Source of the DNA: Falsiroseomonas bella
Lineage (GTDB): Bacteria; Pseudomonadota; Alphaproteobacteria; Acetobacterales; Acetobacteraceae
Direction of reading: 5' to 3'
Assembly (NCBI RefSeq): GCF_003173615.1
Contig: NZ_QGNA01000007.1
Location: 1 to 64,000, forward strand
DNA length: 64,000 nt
How positions within the stretch are numbered: position 1 is the stretch's first letter; each line of letters starts with the position of its first letter. Positions 1-8,563 of the stretch are shown here, piece by piece. The notes beneath the pieces are model-generated. The model was not told the origin of the DNA. It worked only from the letters and a program-made list of their open reading frames with translations, and did no database searches. The position numbers were made by a program, and so were the translations under genes.

Positions 1-127
1 ATGCTTCAACCGGCTGAAGCACTTCCGCCGCATCGCCACGCGCTTCGACAAGCTCGCTCGAAATTACCTCAGCGCCGTCGCCATCGCCGCCATCAGGCTA
101 TGGACCAGGTTTGAGTCCAGGACCTAG
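1..127 (+). pseudogene. IS5-type transposase, C-terminal end only
   Basis: The frame starting at base 2 is open from the window edge to a TAG at 125-127. It encodes about 41 residues, beginning CFNRLKHFRRIATRFDKLA and ending TRFESRT. This matches the C-terminal helix of IS5-family DDE transposases (RLK-FRRIATRFDK-A-NYL). The gene enters from the left, so whether it is intact outside the window cannot be seen. Its 3' end overlaps by 30 bases, convergently, the 3' end of the DUF4269 gene. That is unusual for an insertion sequence, which normally has a terminal repeat after the transposase stop. Confidence 0.75.
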
Positions 128-766
128 CCGCAGCAGCGCGTCGTCGTCGCAAGCCTCGCATGCGAGCAGCGCGCGATACGGGTCTCCCTCAAGCCCCAGC
201 ACCGCCGCGAACGCACGCTCGGTCTTCATGCCCTGCCGCCGCTGATCCATCACGCGGTCTCGAAGCGCCATGCCGCCAATCCGCAGCAGCCTGGCCTCGA
301 TGCGGGCATGCCGCCAGGCCATCTGCTGTTCAACCGGTTCGGCGGCGGCGAAGATCTCGACCTCCCAGCCGCCGGCCTGGAAGCGCGCCACGAGCGGGCG
401 GTAGGCGCCGCGCCATTGCCACGACGCGAACCCCGGCCAGCCGGAGCAGAGCGGCCAGAGCACGGCGAGGAACGCATCTGGATCCGGTGCGTGGCAGAGG
501 ATGTCGAGGTCGCTGCCGGGCAGGTCGAGCCCGAGCGCCGGCGTGCCGGCGACCCGCGGGTCGAAGGGATCGAGCCGCCGCGCCGGATCGAGGTACCGCA
601 GCACCTCCTGCCATGGCAGTCGCGCCACCGCCCGCGCTTGCGTCTCAGCCAAGCCTCTCCTCCCTTCGCATGACTGCGACAGACTCCCTCTCGGAAGCTT
701 CGCGGTGCATTGCGACCCATGCTCGCATGCCCTCGGTCGCGACAGAGTGCAAATGGTCGATACCAC
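98..766 (-). CDS. DUF4269 family protein (nucleotidyltransferase-like fold)
   Basis: The product shows the DUF4269 signature: a GTPALGLDLPGSDLDILCHA segment in which the SDLDI acidic pair resembles a nucleotidyltransferase-like active site, and a closing KTERAFAAVLGLEGDPY motif. No biochemical role is established for the family. The 222-residue frame is somewhat longer than expected, and its first 40 or so residues look unlike the family, so the true start probably lies inside the frame near position 640. The last residues overlap the neighbouring IS5-type transposase tail, so the natural C-terminus may have been replaced by a few codons. It is transcribed towards the element and away from the AraC gene. 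Confidence 0.7.
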   Translation of the reverse strand: MVSTICTLSRPRACEHGSQCTAKLPRGSLSQSCEGRRGLAETQARAVARLPWQEVLRYLDPARRLDPFDPRVAGTPALGLDLPGSDLDILCHAPDPDAFLAVLWPLCSGWPGFASWQWRGAYRPLVARFQAGGWEVEIFAAAEPVEQQMAWRHARIEARLLRIGGMALRDRVMDQRRQGMKTERAFAAVLGLEGDPYRALLACEACDDDALLRLGPGLKPGP

Positions 767-872
767 CGCTGACGGCTGTCACGATCACCTCCGCCACCTC
801 CTCCGATGTGCCCCCGCTGACTGGGGTCCACATCGCGTGGTCCATCCAGAGTGTCGGAGCAACCCGGTCGAG

Positions 873-1859
873 TTACGATGCGGCCCGGCCATCCAGCCCC
901 GCCAACTCACATCGATGGCGTTTCGAGACGGACGCTGGCTCCTGCGGTTCGGGCCGGGTTTCAACGCAGCTGCGCAGCCGGCCAGCGTGTCTGGCGGGGG
1001 GCATACCAAAGATGCGGGTGTAGTCGCGACTGAATTGCGAAGGGCTGCCGTATCCGACGCTGAAGCCTGCGCCAGCGGCGTCCACGGCGTCACCGACCAT
1101 GAGCCGCTGCGCCTCATGCATTCGCAGATGAGTGCGGAATTCAAGCGGACTCATCGACGTAATCGCCTTGAAATGGGCGTGGAAGGCGGAGCGGCTCATG
1201 CCCGCAACCTCAGCCAGTTTCTCGATCGGACAGGCCTCCCGAAAATGCGTTCTCATCCAGACGATGGCACGGGCGATCTGACTGAGGCGGCTGTCGGCGC
1301 GTGCCATTTGCCGGATCGTGGCGCCGCTGTCCCCGGTCAGAAGGCGATAGAGGATCTCGCGGATCGTCAGCGGCGCAAGCGCCTCGATGTCGTCAGGCGT
1401 GTCCAGCAGGCCCACGAGCCGGGTCGCGGCGTCGAGCAGCGCGGGCGTTGTCCGGTTCAGCGCAATCCCCACGGGAAGGCCGTCCGCCTCGGGGCGGGTT
1501 TCAGGATGGCGGATCGCCAGCTCTCCGAGCGCCGTCATGTCGAGGTCGAGACGCAGGCAGAGATATGGCCGCTCCGCGCTGGCCTCGATCACCGATCCCA
1601 TGAGCGGCAGGTCCACCGACGCGATCAGATAGCTCGCCGCGTCATAGATGAAGGCGGTCGCACCCAGCACGGCCCGCTTGCGCCCCTGCGCGACGATGCA
1701 CAGCGTCGGCTCGTAGACGACGGGCATCGGCATCGTCGGCGTCGAAGAACGCAGCAGTGATACGCCCGGCAACGGGCACGGATGGATGCCGTCCGCAGGT
1801 GCGTGACGGCTCAGTGTCTCCGTGAGCGCCGCGAGCTGGTTCATGGCCGCGTGTCGCAT
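873..1859 (-). CDS. AraC family transcriptional regulator
   Basis: This 328-residue regulator has an AraC_N-type sensor domain in its first ~180 residues ([21 protein letters not shown] and [15 protein letters not shown] segments). Two helix-turn-helix motifs follow at the C-terminus ([19 protein letters not shown], then [19 protein letters not shown]). I place the start at the ATG ending at 1859; a second ATG at 1844 is also possible. It is divergent from the SDR dehydrogenase gene beginning at 1992, with 132 bases between them, an arrangement often seen where the AraC protein controls the reductase. Family assignment is firm; control of the neighbour is inferred. Confidence 0.88.
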   Translation of the reverse strand: MRHAAMNQLAALTETLSRHAPADGIHPCPLPGVSLLRSSTPTMPMPVVYEPTLCIVAQGRKRAVLGATAFIYDAASYLIASVDLPLMGSVIEASAERPYLCLRLDLDMTALGELAIRHPETRPEADGLPVGIALNRTTPALLDAATRLVGLLDTPDDIEALAPLTIREILYRLLTGDSGATIRQMARADSRLSQIARAIVWMRTHFREACPIEKLAEVAGMSRSAFHAHFKAITSMSPLEFRTHLRMHEAQRLMVGDAVDAAGAGFSVGYGSPSQFSRDYTRIFGMPPARHAGRLRSCVETRPEPQEPASVSKRHRCELAGLDGRAAS

Positions 1860-1991
1860 GAGGGCGAGGTAGGGGAAAGAGGCGATCGGCCAGGTTCGGA
1901 CAATCGTGCAAGAACTCCGGACGAATGGTCTACCGCCGCCGAGCACCAATCGGCCAAAACACGGTGCCCGACGAACGGAGGAGTTCAGGCC

Positions 1992-2723
1992 GTGACCGAT
2001 AGAATGGACAAAGTCGTTCTCATCACGGGCGCCAGCAGCGGCATTGGCGAGAGGACGGCGATCACGCTGGCGGCTGCCGGCGCGAGGGTTGTGATCGGCG
2101 CGCGCCGCATCGATCGCCTGGAACGCCTTGCCTCCGACATCGAGGCCGCGGGCGGCAAGGTGCTGGCCCGCAGCCTCGACGTCACCTCGCGCGCGAATGT
2201 GCAAAGCTTTGCGGATGCCGCCGTCGAAGCGTTCGGCCGCATCGACGTCATCATCAACAATGCCGGCATCATGCCGCTGTCGCTCATGGCCTCCCTCAAG
2301 GTCGAGGAATGGGACCGCATGGTCGATGTCAACATCAAGGGCGTCCTCTACGGGATCGCCGCGGTGCTGCCGGTCATGAACCGACAGGGGGCGGGGCAGA
2401 TCATCAACGTCTCTTCGATCGGTGGGCTCTCTGTAGCGCCGACCGCGGCCGTCTACTGCGCGACGAAATACGCCGTGCGGGCGATCTCGGACGGGCTGCG
2501 GCAGGAGAACGACAAGATCCGTGTCACCTGCGTCTATCCGGGCGTCGTGGAGTCGGAACTGGCGAATACGATTAGCGATCCGGTCGCGGCCGAGGCCATG
2601 GTCGCCTACCGCCAGATCGCTCTCAAGCCCGCAGCGATCGCCGACGCGATCGCCCACGTGATCGCCCAGCCGCGCGAGGTCGATACGAGCGAGATCGTCA
2701 TCCGACCTACCTCCAGCGCCTGA
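1992..2723 (+). CDS. SDR family NAD(P)-dependent oxidoreductase
   Basis: This is a classical short-chain dehydrogenase of 243 residues. It shows the dinucleotide-binding TGASSGIG motif (residues 12-19), NNAG (89-92), a catalytic serine pair near 141-142 and YCATK with Tyr155 and Lys159. The GTG start at 1992 is preferred because GGAGGAG lies 9 bases upstream; an in-frame ATG at 2004 is the alternative. It is cytoplasmic, with no signal peptide. The substrate cannot be read from the sequence. It is divergently paired with the AraC regulator gene, which probably controls it. Confidence 0.9.
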   Translation: MTDRMDKVVLITGASSGIGERTAITLAAAGARVVIGARRIDRLERLASDIEAAGGKVLARSLDVTSRANVQSFADAAVEAFGRIDVIINNAGIMPLSLMASLKVEEWDRMVDVNIKGVLYGIAAVLPVMNRQGAGQIINVSSIGGLSVAPTAAVYCATKYAVRAISDGLRQENDKIRVTCVYPGVVESELANTISDPVAAEAMVAYRQIALKPAAIADAIAHVIAQPREVDTSEIVIRPTSSA

Positions 2724-2802
2724 TCTTGAATGCTGTGTCCACCGCCGAGGCGCCTGCGCAATGGACACCGTCGCATCAGCATCAATCTGTGTACTGGCGC
2801 TG

Positions 2803-2937
2803 GCGCTCGAACGCGCTGGTCGTGGCGCGCGCGACAGCCCGGGCCGCTCCGCCGCGCGGGAGACATGCGCCTCCTCCGACAGGGCGTCGAGGATGACAGG
2901 CAGTTTCAGGTCTGCGGCGCGAAGCTTCGCGGCATGA
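2803..2937 (-). pseudogene. LysR-type regulator remnant (N-terminal fragment)
   Basis: Read leftward, this segment encodes a decayed copy of the first ~35 residues of the LysR regulator whose gene starts at 5357. KLRAADLKLPVILDALSEEA and HVSRAAERPGLS match KLRGVDLNLLVILDALLEEA and HVSRAADRLGLS. The start codon is lost, helix residues have been replaced by prolines, and similarity stops soon after the recognition-helix region. Nothing of the effector domain remains. It cannot make a working regulator. Confidence 0.7.
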
Positions 2938-3015
2938 ATAATGGGAAATACAAATTATCTGTTGGAAGCATTTCGCCTGACCTCCCAGTGTCTGACCCGA
3001 ACACAGGAGGCCGGC

Positions 3016-3051
3016 ATGACCAGAAACTTGGTCCTCAGCTCTCCTTCATGA
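3016..3051 (+). pseudogene. quinone reductase remnant (first 11 codons)
   Basis: ATG at 3016 is preceded by AGGAGG and starts MTRNLVLSSPS, followed by TGA. This parallels MTRTLILFFHP, the start of the flavodoxin-fold reductase at 5443. With the LysR fragment on its left it forms the stump of a second divergent regulator/reductase pair. It is too short to be functional. Confidence 0.5.
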
Positions 3052-3088
3052 TCAATGCGTTGACGTTTCATCCAGACGAGGTTCCATC

Positions 3089-3526
3089 ATGGCTGACACG
3101 TTCGATAGCTTCTCTGACCTCCTTCGTGCCGCCCTCGGTGACAGGCTCGCCTCTTCAGACAGCTTGCTCGGCCTGTTCACACACGATGTCGTCTTCGAGT
3201 TTCCCTATGCGCCTGACGGGCTGCCCAGGCGGCTGGAAGGGACGGCTGCCCTTGCGGCCCACCTGGAAAGGCTCGGCCCGTTGCTCACCTTCGGGCCCAT
3301 GGAGCTGGGCAAAGTTCATGCCGTTGCCGACACGGTGGTCTTCGAGTTTTCCTGCAGTGGCGAAGGCGTGGCTACAGGTGCGCCTTACAATCAGCTCTAC
3401 ATCTCGGTGGTCACTTTGCGGGAAGGGCGGATTGCGCATTACCGCGACTATTGGAACCCGCTCGTCGTCCTGACGGCGTTGGGAGGCACCGAGGCCGCGG
3501 CCGCCGCGTATGCGGGGGCAGCCTGA
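3089..3526 (+). CDS. NTF2-like / SnoaL-like domain protein
   Basis: This 145-residue protein has the length and hydrophobic pattern of the NTF2-like superfamily (SnoaL and ketosteroid isomerase relatives). Features include an N-terminal helix, a VVFEFPYAPDGLPRRLEG strand-turn, and a C-terminal sheet ending HYRDYWNPLVV. Members bind small hydrophobic molecules or act as isomerases; no substrate is evident here. Its stop overlaps the start of the next gene by one base (TGATG), so the two are translationally coupled and may act in one pathway. Confidence 0.75.
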   Translation: MADTFDSFSDLLRAALGDRLASSDSLLGLFTHDVVFEFPYAPDGLPRRLEGTAALAAHLERLGPLLTFGPMELGKVHAVADTVVFEFSCSGEGVATGAPYNQLYISVVTLREGRIAHYRDYWNPLVVLTALGGTEAAAAAYAGAA

Positions 3527-4359
3527 TGGCGGTTGAGCGCGTCCTCATCACTGGAGGCACGGGCAAGACAGGCCGTCACGTGGCCGCCCGCCTGACCGCG
3601 ATGGGCATCGACGTCGCGATCGGCACACGCACGCCCGATGGTCCCCGGCACAGGCGCTTCCACTGGGCGGATCCGTCGTCCGCATCGGCCTTCGATGGAT
3701 GCGATGCGGCCTACCTTGTCGCGCCAACGGATCGCGCCGACCACCTGGCGGTCATGCAACCACTTCTGCAGGAAGCCATGGGACGGGGCGTCCGTCGCTT
3801 CGTTCTGCTGAGTTCGTCGCTTCTGGAGGCCGGCGGCCCCATGATGGGCGAGGTTCATGCATGGTTGGCAAGGAACGCCTCGGCCTGGGCGGTGCTGCGC
3901 CCCTCCTGGTTCATGCAGAACTTCTCGGAAGGGCCGCACGCCGCGACGATCCGGGAAGAGGGGATCATCTACACCGCGACCGGCACAGGGCGGGTCGGCT
4001 TCATCGACGCCGAGGACATCGCCGCTACGGCCGCCGCGTCCTTGACTGCCGCAACGCCCCTCAATTCCGACATCGTGCTGACGGGTCCGGAAGCGTTGAG
4101 CTACGACGATACCGCGGCAATCATCACTGCGGCCCTTGGCCGGCCGGTGCGCCACGTGTCCCTCGACCCGGCCGCTCTCGCAACGCGCCTCGTGGCGCAG
4201 GGCCTCCGGGCTGACTATGCCGAGATGCTCACGGGCCTGGACGCGGATATCGCGTCAGGCGCCGAGGATCGCACGACACTGGGCGTCGAGCAGGTGACCA
4301 GGCAGCGGCCTGCGTCGTTCCGCGCCTTTGCCGACCGCGTCCGCGAGACATGGAAGTGA
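3526..4359 (+). CDS. NmrA-like NAD(P)-binding protein (atypical SDR)
   Basis: The product is 277 residues, starting at the ATG that overlaps the previous stop. It has an N-terminal Rossmann motif, TGGTGKTGRHVA (glycines at residues 10, 11, 13 and 16). It lacks the classical Tyr-x-x-x-Lys pair, as expected for NmrA-like atypical SDRs. SWFMQNFSEG and GFIDAEDIAATAA are typical of the subfamily that includes azoreductase-like and ergot-alkaloid-type members. It may be a redox sensor or a reductase. Coupling to the NTF2-like gene suggests joint action on a small molecule. Confidence 0.82.
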   Translation: MAVERVLITGGTGKTGRHVAARLTAMGIDVAIGTRTPDGPRHRRFHWADPSSASAFDGCDAAYLVAPTDRADHLAVMQPLLQEAMGRGVRRFVLLSSSLLEAGGPMMGEVHAWLARNASAWAVLRPSWFMQNFSEGPHAATIREEGIIYTATGTGRVGFIDAEDIAATAAASLTAATPLNSDIVLTGPEALSYDDTAAIITAALGRPVRHVSLDPAALATRLVAQGLRADYAEMLTGLDADIASGAEDRTTLGVEQVTRQRPASFRAFADRVRETWK

Positions 4360-4454
4360 CGCTCCGACGGCTCGCGTTCGATCGCCTTCGTGGCATGGCG
4401 GAATGCGTGGCTCGGCTGCTTGGCGATGGCGAAGCCGCGAACGGCAACGGTTGA

Positions 4455-5357
4455 TCACGTGGCAACCCGCGCCACCGCCTGCAGCGTCTCTGCCACGTGT
4501 CGTACCGCCGGATCGCCCTCCCGCCGGCGATGCCAGGCCAGGTGTACTGGAAACCCTTCCACGGCGACGGGCGGCTCCAGGACCGAGAGCCCCTCGCGCA
4601 TCGCGCCCAGGATGGACCCGCCCGGCAGCAGGGCGATGAGGTCCGAGCCCAGCAGCAGCGGCGGCACCAGCAGGAAGTGGGGCACCACGCAGCCGACCCG
4701 CCGCGTGCGCCCATGCCGCGCCAGCGCCTCGTCCAGCGCGCCGCGCATGTCGCCGCGGGTGGAGACGAGCACATGCGGGTAGGCGAGCCACCGCTCCAGG
4801 TCGAAGCCTTCCAGGGCCGGGTGGCCGCGGCGCATGGCCACGACATACTCCTCGCGCAGCAATTCCTTGCGGCGGAGATCGGGCCCGGCCGGCGGGATCA
4901 GCGAAACCGCGAGGTCGAGCGTGCCCCGCGCCAGCCCGTCCAGCGCGGCGGCCCCGCCCTGCCAGGGCTGCACGACCACATCCAAGCCCGGCGCGCTGCG
5001 CGCCAGCGCCGCCACCAGCGGGCCGAGGAGCAGGGCGGCGAGGCTGTCGGCCATGAGCAGCCGCACCGTCTGGCGCAGCTCTGCGAGCGGCACCTCCGGC
5101 AAGTCGAGTACGCCGCCGAGGACGGCCAGCGCCTCCTTCAACCGCGGCCGCAGCGCCTCGGCCCGGGGCGTGCGGCGCATGCCCCCGGCCGCACGCTCCA
5201 GCAACCGGTCGCCGAAAAGCTGTCGGCAGCGCTCGAGCGCGCTGGAGGTGGCGGGCTGCGACAGGCCGAGCCGGTCCGCGGCGCGGGAGACATGCGCCTC
5301 CTCCAACAGGGCGTCGAGGATGACGAGCAGGTTCAGGTCCACGCCGCGAAGCTTCAT
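4455..5357 (-). CDS. LysR family transcriptional regulator
   Basis: This is a full-length LysR regulator of 300 residues. The N-terminal winged helix-turn-helix covers residues ~1-65 (DLNLLVILDALLEEAHVSRA, then LGLSQPATSSALERCRQLFG). The effector domain fills the rest (LDLAVSLIPPAG; AMRRGHPAL). It is divergent from the quinone reductase gene at 5443 with only 85 bases between starts, and that gap contains the AT-rich ATTATCTGTTGG. It probably controls the reductase and itself. A broken copy of this arrangement lies at 2803-3051. Confidence 0.9.
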   Translation of the reverse strand: MKLRGVDLNLLVILDALLEEAHVSRAADRLGLSQPATSSALERCRQLFGDRLLERAAGGMRRTPRAEALRPRLKEALAVLGGVLDLPEVPLAELRQTVRLLMADSLAALLLGPLVAALARSAPGLDVVVQPWQGGAAALDGLARGTLDLAVSLIPPAGPDLRRKELLREEYVVAMRRGHPALEGFDLERWLAYPHVLVSTRGDMRGALDEALARHGRTRRVGCVVPHFLLVPPLLLGSDLIALLPGGSILGAMREGLSVLEPPVAVEGFPVHLAWHRRREGDPAVRHVAETLQAVARVAT

Positions 5358-5442
5358 GGGATGGATAATGCCATATACAGATTATCTGTTGGAAGGATTT
5401 CGTCCCGTCGCCCAGTTTCCGGCCCGTACACCGGAGGCTTCG
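5358..5442. promoter_or_regulatory. shared LysR/reductase divergent promoter region
   Basis: This 85-base gap between two divergent starts is clearly AT-richer than its surroundings. It contains ATATACAGATTATCTGTTGG, where CAGATTATCTG is an imperfect inverted repeat (CAGAT/ATCTG around one base) of LysR-box type (T-N11-A family). The copy at 2938-3015 keeps AATTATCTGTTGGAAG. The preservation of this core beside two decayed genes suggests it is the operator, but that is inference. Confidence 0.45.
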
Positions 5443-6033
5443 ATGACCCGAACCCTGATCCTTTTCTTCCACCCCGATCCTGCGGGCTCCAAAGCGAATG
5501 CCGCGCTGCTCGCCGCAGCCCGGGCCTTGCCCGGCGTCGAGGTCGCCGACATGGCGCGGCTCCACCCCGAGGGCGTGTTCGACACGGACGCAGAGGTCCG
5601 TCGCCTCCACCGGGCTGACCGGCTGGTGCTGCAATTCCCTGTGCAGTGGTATTCGACGCCGCCGCTGCTGAAGGTCTGGCAGGACGCGGTGCTGAGCCGG
5701 ATGGTCTATGCCCGTCCCGAGGAAGGCGAGCGGCTGCGCGACCTGCCTGTGCTGGTGGCCGCGACGGCGGGCAATGTCCCGGAGGCCTATGGGCCGGCGG
5801 GCGTGAACCTCTACCCGCTCGAGGAGTTGCTGCGGCCGCTGGAGGCCACCGCCCATCGCTGCGGCCTCGCCTGGACCCGGCCCCATCTGCTCTTCCGGGC
5901 GAACCGGCTTTCCCCCGCGGAGCGTGATGCGGCGGGCGAGGCCTATGCCGCGCGGCTGCGGCGCTGGATCGCGGCGACGGCGCAGTCCGTCGCGGCCCGC
6001 TCGCGCCTGCTGCCGCTTTCGGCGGAGGCCTGA
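5443..6033 (+). CDS. flavodoxin-fold NAD(P)H oxidoreductase (MdaB/KefG/YwrO type)
   Basis: This 196-residue protein has the flavodoxin-like quinone reductase pattern. TRTLILFFHPDPAGSKAN is the phosphate-binding N-terminus, LVLQFPVQWYSTPPLLKVWQ the family hallmark, and YGPAGVNLYPLEELLRPLE a later conserved block. Such enzymes pass two electrons from NAD(P)H through FMN or FAD to quinones. The ATG at 5443 has GGAGG 7 bases upstream. It is divergent from the LysR gene and is followed after 3 bases by a membrane protein gene, so it likely heads a short operon. Confidence 0.87.
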   Translation: MTRTLILFFHPDPAGSKANAALLAAARALPGVEVADMARLHPEGVFDTDAEVRRLHRADRLVLQFPVQWYSTPPLLKVWQDAVLSRMVYARPEEGERLRDLPVLVAATAGNVPEAYGPAGVNLYPLEELLRPLEATAHRCGLAWTRPHLLFRANRLSPAERDAAGEAYAARLRRWIAATAQSVAARSRLLPLSAEA

Positions 6034-6036
6034 GCG

Positions 6037-6447
6037 GTGCGGTCCCTTCCCGACGCCCTGCCCCCGCCCGCCCCCTTCGTGCTGGCGGCCCGCGCCTTGC
6101 CGCTCGGGCTGCTGGCGCAGTTCCTCACCGCGGGCCAGGCGCTGTTCCGCGATGGCGGGCTCTGGGACGCCCATGCCGCGCTCGGCGTGACGCTGGCCCT
6201 GCCGGTGGGCGGGCTGCTCGGTGGGGCGCTGCTGGTGCGGCGACTGCGCGGCTTTGCGACATCGGCTTGCCTCATCGCGGGCCTCTACGTGGCGCAAGTC
6301 GTCCTGGGGGCGGCGGACGCCGCGCTGCCCCTCTCGCTCCATCCGCTCAACGGCGCGCTCCTGCTCGCGGCAAGCCTCGTGCTGCTCGTGCGGGTGGAGC
6401 GCGGGCGGGATGCCATGGCCGCGGCGCCGGCCGGCGCGAAGCCGTGA
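6037..6447 (+). CDS. small four-helix membrane protein (DUF6220-like)
   Basis: This 136-residue protein has four hydrophobic stretches (about residues 12-32, 46-66, 74-95 and 103-121), separated by short polar loops such as VRRLRG. It ends in a charged, Ala-rich tail. The layout resembles the DUF6220 family of small inner-membrane proteins with no known role. It begins with GTG at 6037, three bases after the reductase stop, so the two are probably co-transcribed; a partnership in quinone or electron handling is possible but unproven. Confidence 0.6.
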   Translation: MRSLPDALPPPAPFVLAARALPLGLLAQFLTAGQALFRDGGLWDAHAALGVTLALPVGGLLGGALLVRRLRGFATSACLIAGLYVAQVVLGAADAALPLSLHPLNGALLLAASLVLLVRVERGRDAMAAAPAGAKP

Positions 6448-6518
6448 GCGCACGCGCACCCGGGCCGGACCGCGCCGCGACCGCCCGGACATCGCCAATC
6501 CACGAAAGGCCGAGCACC

Positions 6519-6749
6519 ATGTCTTCCCATCGCGTCTCCCCTGCCTTCCGCACCTCCCGCCGCGCGGGCGTCGCCCTGCTGATGGGCTTCTCCGTCGCAG
6601 GGTGCGGCTCGGCTGGCGGCTCCCTGGAGAGCGCCTACCGGGCGAACCTTGCCAGCACTACCGCCCTCAACGCGCAGATCATCAGCGACCGTGCCCGCGC
6701 CCAGCGCTGCGACCGGGATCCGACCCGCCGGGAATGCGGCCCTCGGTGA
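6519..6749 (+). CDS. small putative lipoprotein
   Basis: The product is 76 residues. The basic N-terminus, hydrophobic stretch and VAGC end (GVALLMGFSVAGC) form a signal-peptidase II lipobox with the cysteine at residue 29. The mature part is about 48 residues, polar, and includes a second pair of cysteines (RCDRDPTRRECGPR). It is probably lipid-anchored at the inner or outer membrane. No family is recognised. It follows the membrane protein gene by 71 bases on the same strand. Confidence 0.6.
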   Translation: MSSHRVSPAFRTSRRAGVALLMGFSVAGCGSAGGSLESAYRANLASTTALNAQIISDRARAQRCDRDPTRRECGPR

Positions 6750-6837
6750 TGGGCGCTGGCGAGGCCCGGGGCCTTGCCATGGCACCGCCCGACCGACGCG
6801 AGCGCGTTCTTCCACCAGCACCCATGGAGCAACCGGC

Positions 6838-7236
6838 ATGAACCGGCCCGAGCCCGTCTTTCCGCCTGGGCGTCACGCCCTCTACGAGGCGCACCGCTAC
6901 TCGGCGGCCATCCGCTCCGGCGACCTGCTCTTCGTCTCGGGCCAGGTCGGCAGCCGCGCCGATGGCAGCCCCGAGCCCGGCCTTGAAGCCCAGGTGGAGC
7001 GCGCCTTCGACAATCTCGCGGCGACGCTGGCGGCAGCCGGCTGCGGCTTCGCGGACGTCCTCGACGTCACGACCTTCCACACCGATCCGCAGGCCCAGTT
7101 CGAGACGGTGCTGAAGGTGAAGGACCGCGTCTTCCCCGCGCCGCCCTACCCGGCCTGGACGGCGGTGGGCGTCACTTGGCTCGCGGGCTTCGACTTCGAA
7201 GTCAAGGTCGTCGCGCGCATTCCGGTCAGTCCGTGA
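6838..7236 (+). CDS. RidA family protein (YjgF/YER057c/UK114)
   Basis: This 132-residue protein has the RidA fold landmarks: a YSAAIRSGDLLFVSGQVG strand pair, a central AFDNLAATLAAAGCGFADVL helix with following DVTTFHTD, and a C-terminal YPAWTAVGVTWLAG. Archetypal members hydrolyse reactive enamine/imine intermediates using a conserved Arg near the C-terminus. Here the expected position is occupied by VARIPVSP, so this could be a non-RidA subfamily with another role. It starts at the ATG at 6838 and is cytoplasmic. Confidence 0.87.
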   Translation: MNRPEPVFPPGRHALYEAHRYSAAIRSGDLLFVSGQVGSRADGSPEPGLEAQVERAFDNLAATLAAAGCGFADVLDVTTFHTDPQAQFETVLKVKDRVFPAPPYPAWTAVGVTWLAGFDFEVKVVARIPVSP

Positions 7237-7449
7237 CAATGCGACGCCTGCCCGCATCGCGCCGCCGTGCCTTGCTGTCCAGCATCCTCGGCACCGCCCC
7301 CGTCGCCGCGCCGTCGCGTCTGTTGCCCATCGCCGCATGATGGACGGGGCTGGCGTGACGATGGTGACCGACGCCGACCGTGTTCAATCAAGGAGACGGC
7401 TCATGACACACGTCGCTCATGCATCGGCTTGGCGCACCGAGGTCGCACG

Positions 7450-8391
7450 GTGATTAGGCGCAGGACACTGCTCGCCGGAACGTCGGCGATCGCGGCCAGC
7501 GCGCCCATCGCATCACCCGCAAGGACGAGTGGGCGTTTCGGGCAGCTCGAGGCCGCCCTGCGCGAGATCGAGGCGGCGCGCGGAGGCCGGCTTGGTGTCG
7601 CCGTGCTCGACAGCGCCAGCGGCGAGGCGGCAGGTCATCGCGCGACGGAGCGCTTTCCATTGACCAGCACCTTCAAGCTGCTCGCCGCCGGCGCCGTGCT
7701 CGCGCAGGTCGATGCCGGCCGGATGCGTCTCGATGACCGCATCCGCTACCGGCGTGAGGAGGTGGTGACCTATTCGCCGGTCACGGAGCGCCATGCGGGC
7801 GCGGACGGGATGACCGTAGGCCAGCTTTGCGAGGCGACGATGACGCTCAGCGACAACACCGCCGCCAACCTTCTGCTGCGTGGCCTCGGCGGCCCCGCGG
7901 GCCTGACTGCCTGGCTGCGCGGCATCGGTGACGACGTCACGCGCCTAGACCGATGGGAGACTGCGCTGAACGAGGCTCGGCCGGGCGACCCACGCGACAC
8001 CACGACGCCGGCCGCGATGCTGGCGACGATGCAGCGCCTCACACTTGGCGACGTGCTCTCGCCTGGTAGTCGCGCGCATCTGCTCGCCTGGCTTCGCGCC
8101 AACAGAACGGGCGGTACGCGGCTGCGCGCTGGCCTGCCGCCGCGCTGGCAGGCAGGTGAACGCACCGGAACGGGGCCGAACGGCACGAGCAACGATGTGG
8201 GCCTGGTATGGCCGCCAAGCGGCGCGCCGCTGCTGGTTGCCGCCTACCTGACGGAGGGAGCGGCTGATATGGCGACGCGCGACGCGGCGCTTGCCGATGT
8301 TGGCGCTTCGGTCGCGGCGGCGTGGCGCGATGGCAGACCCTGGCGCTCTGCGGCTCAGGATCGCGGCAGCACCCTTTCGGGCATCCTGTGA
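7450..8391 (+). CDS. bla: class A beta-lactamase
   Basis: The product is 313 residues from a GTG at 7450. It begins with a twin-arginine-like signal, VIRRRTLLAGTSAIAASAP, so periplasmic export is expected. All class A motifs are present: the nucleophile box STFK (residues 73-76), SDN (134-136), the omega-loop E-x-x-L-N (ETALN, 170-174) and the R-T-G triad (238-240). The last is normally KTG; arginine there is typical of the CARB/PSE branch. NDVGLVWPPSGAP follows. The gene stands alone, with no LysR-type AmpR beside it. Substrate range cannot be read from the sequence. Confidence 0.9.
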   Translation: MIRRRTLLAGTSAIAASAPIASPARTSGRFGQLEAALREIEAARGGRLGVAVLDSASGEAAGHRATERFPLTSTFKLLAAGAVLAQVDAGRMRLDDRIRYRREEVVTYSPVTERHAGADGMTVGQLCEATMTLSDNTAANLLLRGLGGPAGLTAWLRGIGDDVTRLDRWETALNEARPGDPRDTTTPAAMLATMQRLTLGDVLSPGSRAHLLAWLRANRTGGTRLRAGLPPRWQAGERTGTGPNGTSNDVGLVWPPSGAPLLVAAYLTEGAADMATRDAALADVGASVAAAWRDGRPWRSAAQDRGSTLSGIL

Positions 8392-8563
8392 ATGACGACC
8401 GGTGGAGCGGGATGGGTCGTGCGCAGGCGGGCATGATGCGGGACGGGTATCGCGACCAGCCACCGACGGCCCGGAACGAGCGCTGCGCCAGCGTGGCGTT
8501 GAGGCCATCCCGCCACCGGAGCAAGCGTCGCTCCGCGCACCCATTCATCCGGGAGGAGCACAC

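Larger units (their letters stand above)
2724..3088. other. intergenic region with a decayed gene pair and nothing intact
   Basis: This 365-base stretch has no intact gene. Its right two thirds (2803-3051) align by eye with the divergent LysR/quinone reductase region at 5237-5480, including the same AT-rich ATTATCTGTTGGAAG core between the two starts. The left third (2724-2800) shows nothing recognisable. Confidence 0.7.

Noticed and set aside
7267-7449. N-terminal extension of the beta-lactamase frame
   Set aside because: The residues before the GTG at 7450 are low-complexity and would hide the export signal that begins there.
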